A stretch of DNA of 8,385 nucleotides from DASYUM01 sp036001225 (GTDB lineage: Bacteria; Methylomirabilota; Methylomirabilia; Rokubacteriales; DASRDR01): assembly GCA_036001225.1 (NCBI GenBank), contig DASYUM010000196.1:1-8385 (forward strand), read 5' to 3'. Made by a program: the position numbers and the translations under genes. The notes beneath the pieces are model-generated. The model saw nothing but the letters and a program-made list of their open reading frames with translations. It was not told the DNA's origin and ran no database searches. Position 1 is the stretch's first letter. Each line of letters starts with the position of its first letter. Shown here piece by piece: positions 5,674 to 8,385 of this stretch.

Positions 5674-6111
5674 ATGCTCAAAGAGTTCAAAGAGTTCGCC
5701 CTGCGGGGGAACGTCGTGGACCTCGCGATCGCGCTGGTCCTCGGCGCCGCCTTCGGCAAGATCGTCACCTCCTTCGTGACCGACATCCTGATGCCGCCGA
5801 TCGGGCTGGCGATCGGGCGGGTCGACTTCGCCAGCCTGTTCATCACCCTCGGGCCCGGGTCCTACGCCACCCTGCAGGCGGCGAAGGCGGCGGGCGCGCC
5901 CACCATCAACTACGGCCTGTTCCTCCAGGCCATCGTCGACTTCGTGATCGTCGCGTTCGTCATCTTCCTGCTCGTCCGGCAGCTCAACCGGATGCGCCGG
6001 CCGGCGGCGGCGCCGGCGACGCGGGAGTGCCCGTACTGCGCCTTGCCCGTGGTCCTCAAGGCGACGCGCTGCCCTCACTGCACCTCCGAGGTGGCGGCGG
6101 CCGCCCGCTGA
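5674..6111 (+). CDS. mscL: Large-conductance mechanosensitive channel MscL with zinc-ribbon tail
   Basis: A 145-residue inner-membrane channel that opens under membrane tension and releases solutes during hypo-osmotic shock, acting as a homopentamer. The N-terminal helix and first membrane segment are close to E. coli MscL: KEFKEFALRGNVVDLAIAL, then GAAFGKIVTSFV and MPPIGL. The second membrane segment is about residues 88-108. After a short Arg/Pro/Ala linker the usual C-terminal helical bundle is replaced or extended by a zinc ribbon, C119-xx-C122 and C133-xx-C136 (ECPYC, RCPHC). This tail is known in MscL proteins of several phyla, and its role is unclear. The ATG has a good ribosome binding sequence, AGAAGGA at 5661-5667. 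It is followed after 84 bases by the large NYN-domain gene in the same direction. Confidence 0.97.
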   Translation: MLKEFKEFALRGNVVDLAIALVLGAAFGKIVTSFVTDILMPPIGLAIGRVDFASLFITLGPGSYATLQAAKAAGAPTINYGLFLQAIVDFVIVAFVIFLLVRQLNRMRRPAAAPATRECPYCALPVVLKATRCPHCTSEVAAAAR

Positions 6112-6153
6112 GCCGGTGGTCTTGTCCGGTCTTGATCGTGGCCAATGCTGTGA

Positions 6154-6168
6154 CTCCCCGGCGGGGAG
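6154..6168. repeat. Perfect 15-base palindrome upstream of the NYN-domain gene
   Basis: CTCCCCG-G-CGGGGAG is a perfect inverted repeat with seven-base arms, lying 43 bases after the mscL stop and 27 before the next ATG. It could be an operator for a dimeric regulator or a short hairpin. No T-run follows and no clear promoter is seen next to it. Confidence 0.4.
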
Positions 6169-6195
6169 CAACATCGAGATGGGAGTGGACGAGAG

Positions 6196-8385
6196 ATGGA
6201 ACGACCTTTGGAGTGGCATTTCTGGTCGGCCGAGCAGATCGTGGAGGCCCTGCCTGATCTCCTGGCGGCCGTCGAATCCCGTCTGGCCGAGTTTCCTGAC
6301 GAGCACCGGGAGAAGAACCGGACCGCCGTCGAGTCGCTGAGAGCGGACTCGCCGACGCCCGCTCAGATTCGCGACGGCTCCCGGAGCCGGGACCTGGTCA
6401 CCGTCGGCTTCGCGCTCGACGTCCTCGGGCGCCGTGTCGGGGCCGCCGGCGACATCGCCGAGAGCCTCCGGCTCTTCGAGGCCGCTCACGAGCTCTTCCG
6501 CGGTAGTAACCCGCTCCTGCGGGCGACCAAGCCGATGCGCCAGACCGTCAGCAACGCGCTCCGGGTGCTGCTGCTCCACGAGACCGCCCGCAGTCGGACC
6601 GGCGAGGCCACCGCCGCCACGGTCCGCGACCGCCTCCACGGCCTGGTCGCGTCGGCCTGGGGCACGGTGCCGCCCCAGCTCGCGCTCACCATCAACGAGC
6701 TGATCCTGACCGAGCTGGAGCGGATCCGCGCCGCCGCCGAGAGCGACCCGGCGCTCCTGGAGCGGCTCGTCCGCGACAACATCGAGAGCGTGCTGGGCAT
6801 GGAGATTCCGACCCGGCTCGAGCGGCTGCGCCGGCAGTGGGAGGAGCTGGGCCACCAGCTGGCCCCCGACCTCGCCCGCAAGGCCCAGCGGACGCTGCGC
6901 CGCCCCGAGGACCTCTCGACGGTGGTGCCCGCCGCGGTGTGGTCCGCGATCCAGCAGGCGGTGGAGCGCGGGGACGCCGAGGCACTCGGCCATGCCCTCG
7001 AGGACGTGGCCGACGAGCTGGAGATGAACCTCCGCCTCCGCCTCGACGCCAAGGCCGACTACCGGGAGCCCGCCTCCGAGCTGCGGGTGACCGGCGGGCC
7101 CGATCCCGCCTTCCTGGAGGCTCGCGAGCTGCTCCTCCGCCAGGACCCGCGGGCGCTCGACGAGTTCAACAACATCCACTACCGCCGTAGCCACAACACG
7201 ATCGCCAAGGAGTGGTACGCCTACGCGCTGAGCCTGTTCGGGCGGGCGAGCGACATCCACGACATCATCGAGCTGCTGGAGGACGCAATCGCCTCGCCCC
7301 ACTACCGACCCGAGCGTGGCTGGACGGCCCGGTGGAATCTGGCCGCCGCCCTCCGCCGGCTCCCCTCCCGGGCGGCCGAAGCGCTGGACGTGCTGCTTCC
7401 GGTGCTGGAACTGGACGCGCACACCGCCGAGGTCTTCGAGCTGTGTCTGCTGTGGGCCCTCGAGCAAAACCGGCACGACGTGCTGGGCGAGCTCCTGCTC
7501 AAGGCGCGCTACCACGAAGCCGACCTGCTGGCCGCGCTCCAGGACGTCGAGGCCCTGCGGGAAGGCGGACGTCAGGCCGGTTTCCGGGACCACTTCCGGC
7601 GGATCAACCGGATCCTGCGCGATCCCGATCGGGTCTTCCCCGATCCCAAGGAGCGGCTCACCTTCGACGAGCTGGATCAGCTCACCCGTGACTTCGTCGA
7701 GACCTCGCTCATCGCCGCCGGCGTCGAGTGGTTCCGCCAGCGTGTGGCCTACGGAAGCGAGGGGCGCGTCTTCAAGAACTGGGAGTGCGCGGCCGCGCTC
7801 AACGAGGCGGCCGGCGACCTCGCCGCCGCCTGGCGCTGCCGCCTGCACAGCTGGCGGGCCACCCAGCCCAAGCGCAACGTGGATCCCCGCAAGAAGGCCC
7901 AGGTCCTGCGCGCGCTCATGGCGTGGGGGCAGCGGAACGGCTTCGCCGAGGACGCCCTGCGGGTGCTGAAACAGAGCTGGCGCGACACGAGTCTGTCCGA
8001 GGCCGACGCCCGGATCTGGGAGGAGCGGCTCGGCCAGCGCGGCCGGCTGGTGGGCGAGCCGCGCTCGGCTGAGTACGCGGAACCGGGCCCGGAGGAAGAC
8101 GAGGCCGATCGGGGGAGCGCGATGCCGGCGGTTGGACACCGCGCGACGCGGAACGCCGGCGACGCCGCCGGGCTCGGCCGGGAGCCGCTGGCGCTCATGC
8201 TCGACTGGGAGAACGTGAAGCTGAGCCTGGCCGACCTCCTCCAGGAGATGCCCGAGACCCGCGCCGACAGCCTCCGCTCACGGCTGGCCGGACCGGAGCT
8301 CGCCCCGCGGCTCCGGGAAGCCGCGGGGCGGCACGGCCTCCCGCGCCAGCGCTGGGCGGTCGCGGACTGGGACCGGCCCTCGTTC
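6196..8385 (+). CDS. Large helical-repeat protein with C-terminal NYN (PIN-like) nuclease domain, cut by right edge
   Basis: 730 codons are open from the ATG to the window end with no stop. ATG 6196 is the first start after an in-frame TGA at 6151 and has GGGAG at 6181-6185. Residues 1 to about 618 are nearly all amphipathic helix, with TPR-like hairpins (for example about 376-430 and 536-597) but no strict repeat consensus. An acidic, flexible linker (about 619-664) follows. From 665 the sequence LALMLDWENVKLSL is the first strand of a NYN/LabA-type PIN-like domain, with D670, E672 and N673 at the metal-site positions. AVADWDRPSF at 721-730 fits the second core strand; the remaining acidic residues would lie past the edge. 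Such domains cleave RNA or are degenerate RNA binders. Activity here is inferred, and the helical part probably selects a partner or target. No signal peptide or membrane helix is seen. I do not recognise a named family. Confidence 0.85.
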   Translation, partial: MERPLEWHFWSAEQIVEALPDLLAAVESRLAEFPDEHREKNRTAVESLRADSPTPAQIRDGSRSRDLVTVGFALDVLGRRVGAAGDIAESLRLFEAAHELFRGSNPLLRATKPMRQTVSNALRVLLLHETARSRTGEATAATVRDRLHGLVASAWGTVPPQLALTINELILTELERIRAAAESDPALLERLVRDNIESVLGMEIPTRLERLRRQWEELGHQLAPDLARKAQRTLRRPEDLSTVVPAAVWSAIQQAVERGDAEALGHALEDVADELEMNLRLRLDAKADYREPASELRVTGGPDPAFLEARELLLRQDPRALDEFNNIHYRRSHNTIAKEWYAYALSLFGRASDIHDIIELLEDAIASPHYRPERGWTARWNLAAALRRLPSRAAEALDVLLPVLELDAHTAEVFELCLLWALEQNRHDVLGELLLKARYHEADLLAALQDVEALREGGRQAGFRDHFRRINRILRDPDRVFPDPKERLTFDELDQLTRDFVETSLIAAGVEWFRQRVAYGSEGRVFKNWECAAALNEAAGDLAAAWRCRLHSWRATQPKRNVDPRKKAQVLRALMAWGQRNGFAEDALRVLKQSWRDTSLSEADARIWEERLGQRGRLVGEPRSAEYAEPGPEEDEADRGSAMPAVGHRATRNAGDAAGLGREPLALMLDWENVKLSLADLLQEMPETRADSLRSRLAGPELAPRLREAAGRHGLPRQRWAVADWDRPSF

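Noticed and set aside
5641..8139. An 832-codon open frame on the minus strand
   Set aside because: It runs antisense to mscL and to the plus-strand NYN-domain gene, both of which have recognisable motifs. Its translation is a Gly/Pro/Arg/Gln-rich string without any domain, the usual shadow of a GC-rich gene.
1..8385. tRNA, rRNA, CRISPR arrays, insertion sequences, phage or toxin-antitoxin modules
   Set aside because: I looked for cloverleaf patterns, regularly spaced repeats, transposase or integrase motifs and terminal inverted repeats and found none.

Overview
High-GC bacterial chromosomal DNA (G/C bias is very strong at third codon positions). It contains no phage, insertion-sequence, CRISPR, tRNA or rRNA signal. 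The mix of a PA2778-type lipoprotein, an adenine-deaminase relative, MscL with a zinc-ribbon tail and small zinc-ribbon proteins fits a soil or subsurface Gram-negative-type lineage such as Rokubacteria/Methylomirabilota or a deltaproteobacterium. That placement is inference, not something the sequence proves.

The layout is divergent around position 4100-4195. Leftward, on the minus strand, in order of transcription: a 48-residue zinc-ribbon protein (3950-4096), a short lipoprotein of the C39-like cysteine peptidase type (3119-3688), an adenine-deaminase-family amidohydrolase (start 17 bp from, or overlapping, the lipoprotein stop; 1380-3101), a 12-helix MFS transporter (136-1305), and the first codons of another minus-strand gene that begins at position 20 behind its own promoter and Shine-Dalgarno sequence. 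The lipoprotein, amidohydrolase and probably the transporter look like one operon: an envelope protein, a cytoplasmic metal-dependent deaminase or amidohydrolase, and a permease that could carry its substrate or product.

Rightward, on the plus strand: a double hot-dog acyl-CoA thioesterase-like protein (4196-5092), a small zinc-ribbon protein with a long Arg/Lys/Pro-rich tail (5152-5577), the large-conductance mechanosensitive channel MscL with a C-terminal zinc ribbon (5674-6111), and a large alpha-helical protein (6196 to beyond the right edge) ending in a NYN/LabA-type PIN-like nuclease domain.

The most notable items are the helical-repeat plus NYN protein, which I cannot assign to a named family; the amidohydrolase, which keeps the metal ligands of adenine deaminase but has lost two of that family's signature motifs; and two zinc-ribbon proteins on opposite strands that share a Cys-Cys-Gly-x-Arg-Met-Glu motif. 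One of these, 48 residues long, is easy to overlook. No single multi-gene system here can be declared new on sequence alone.
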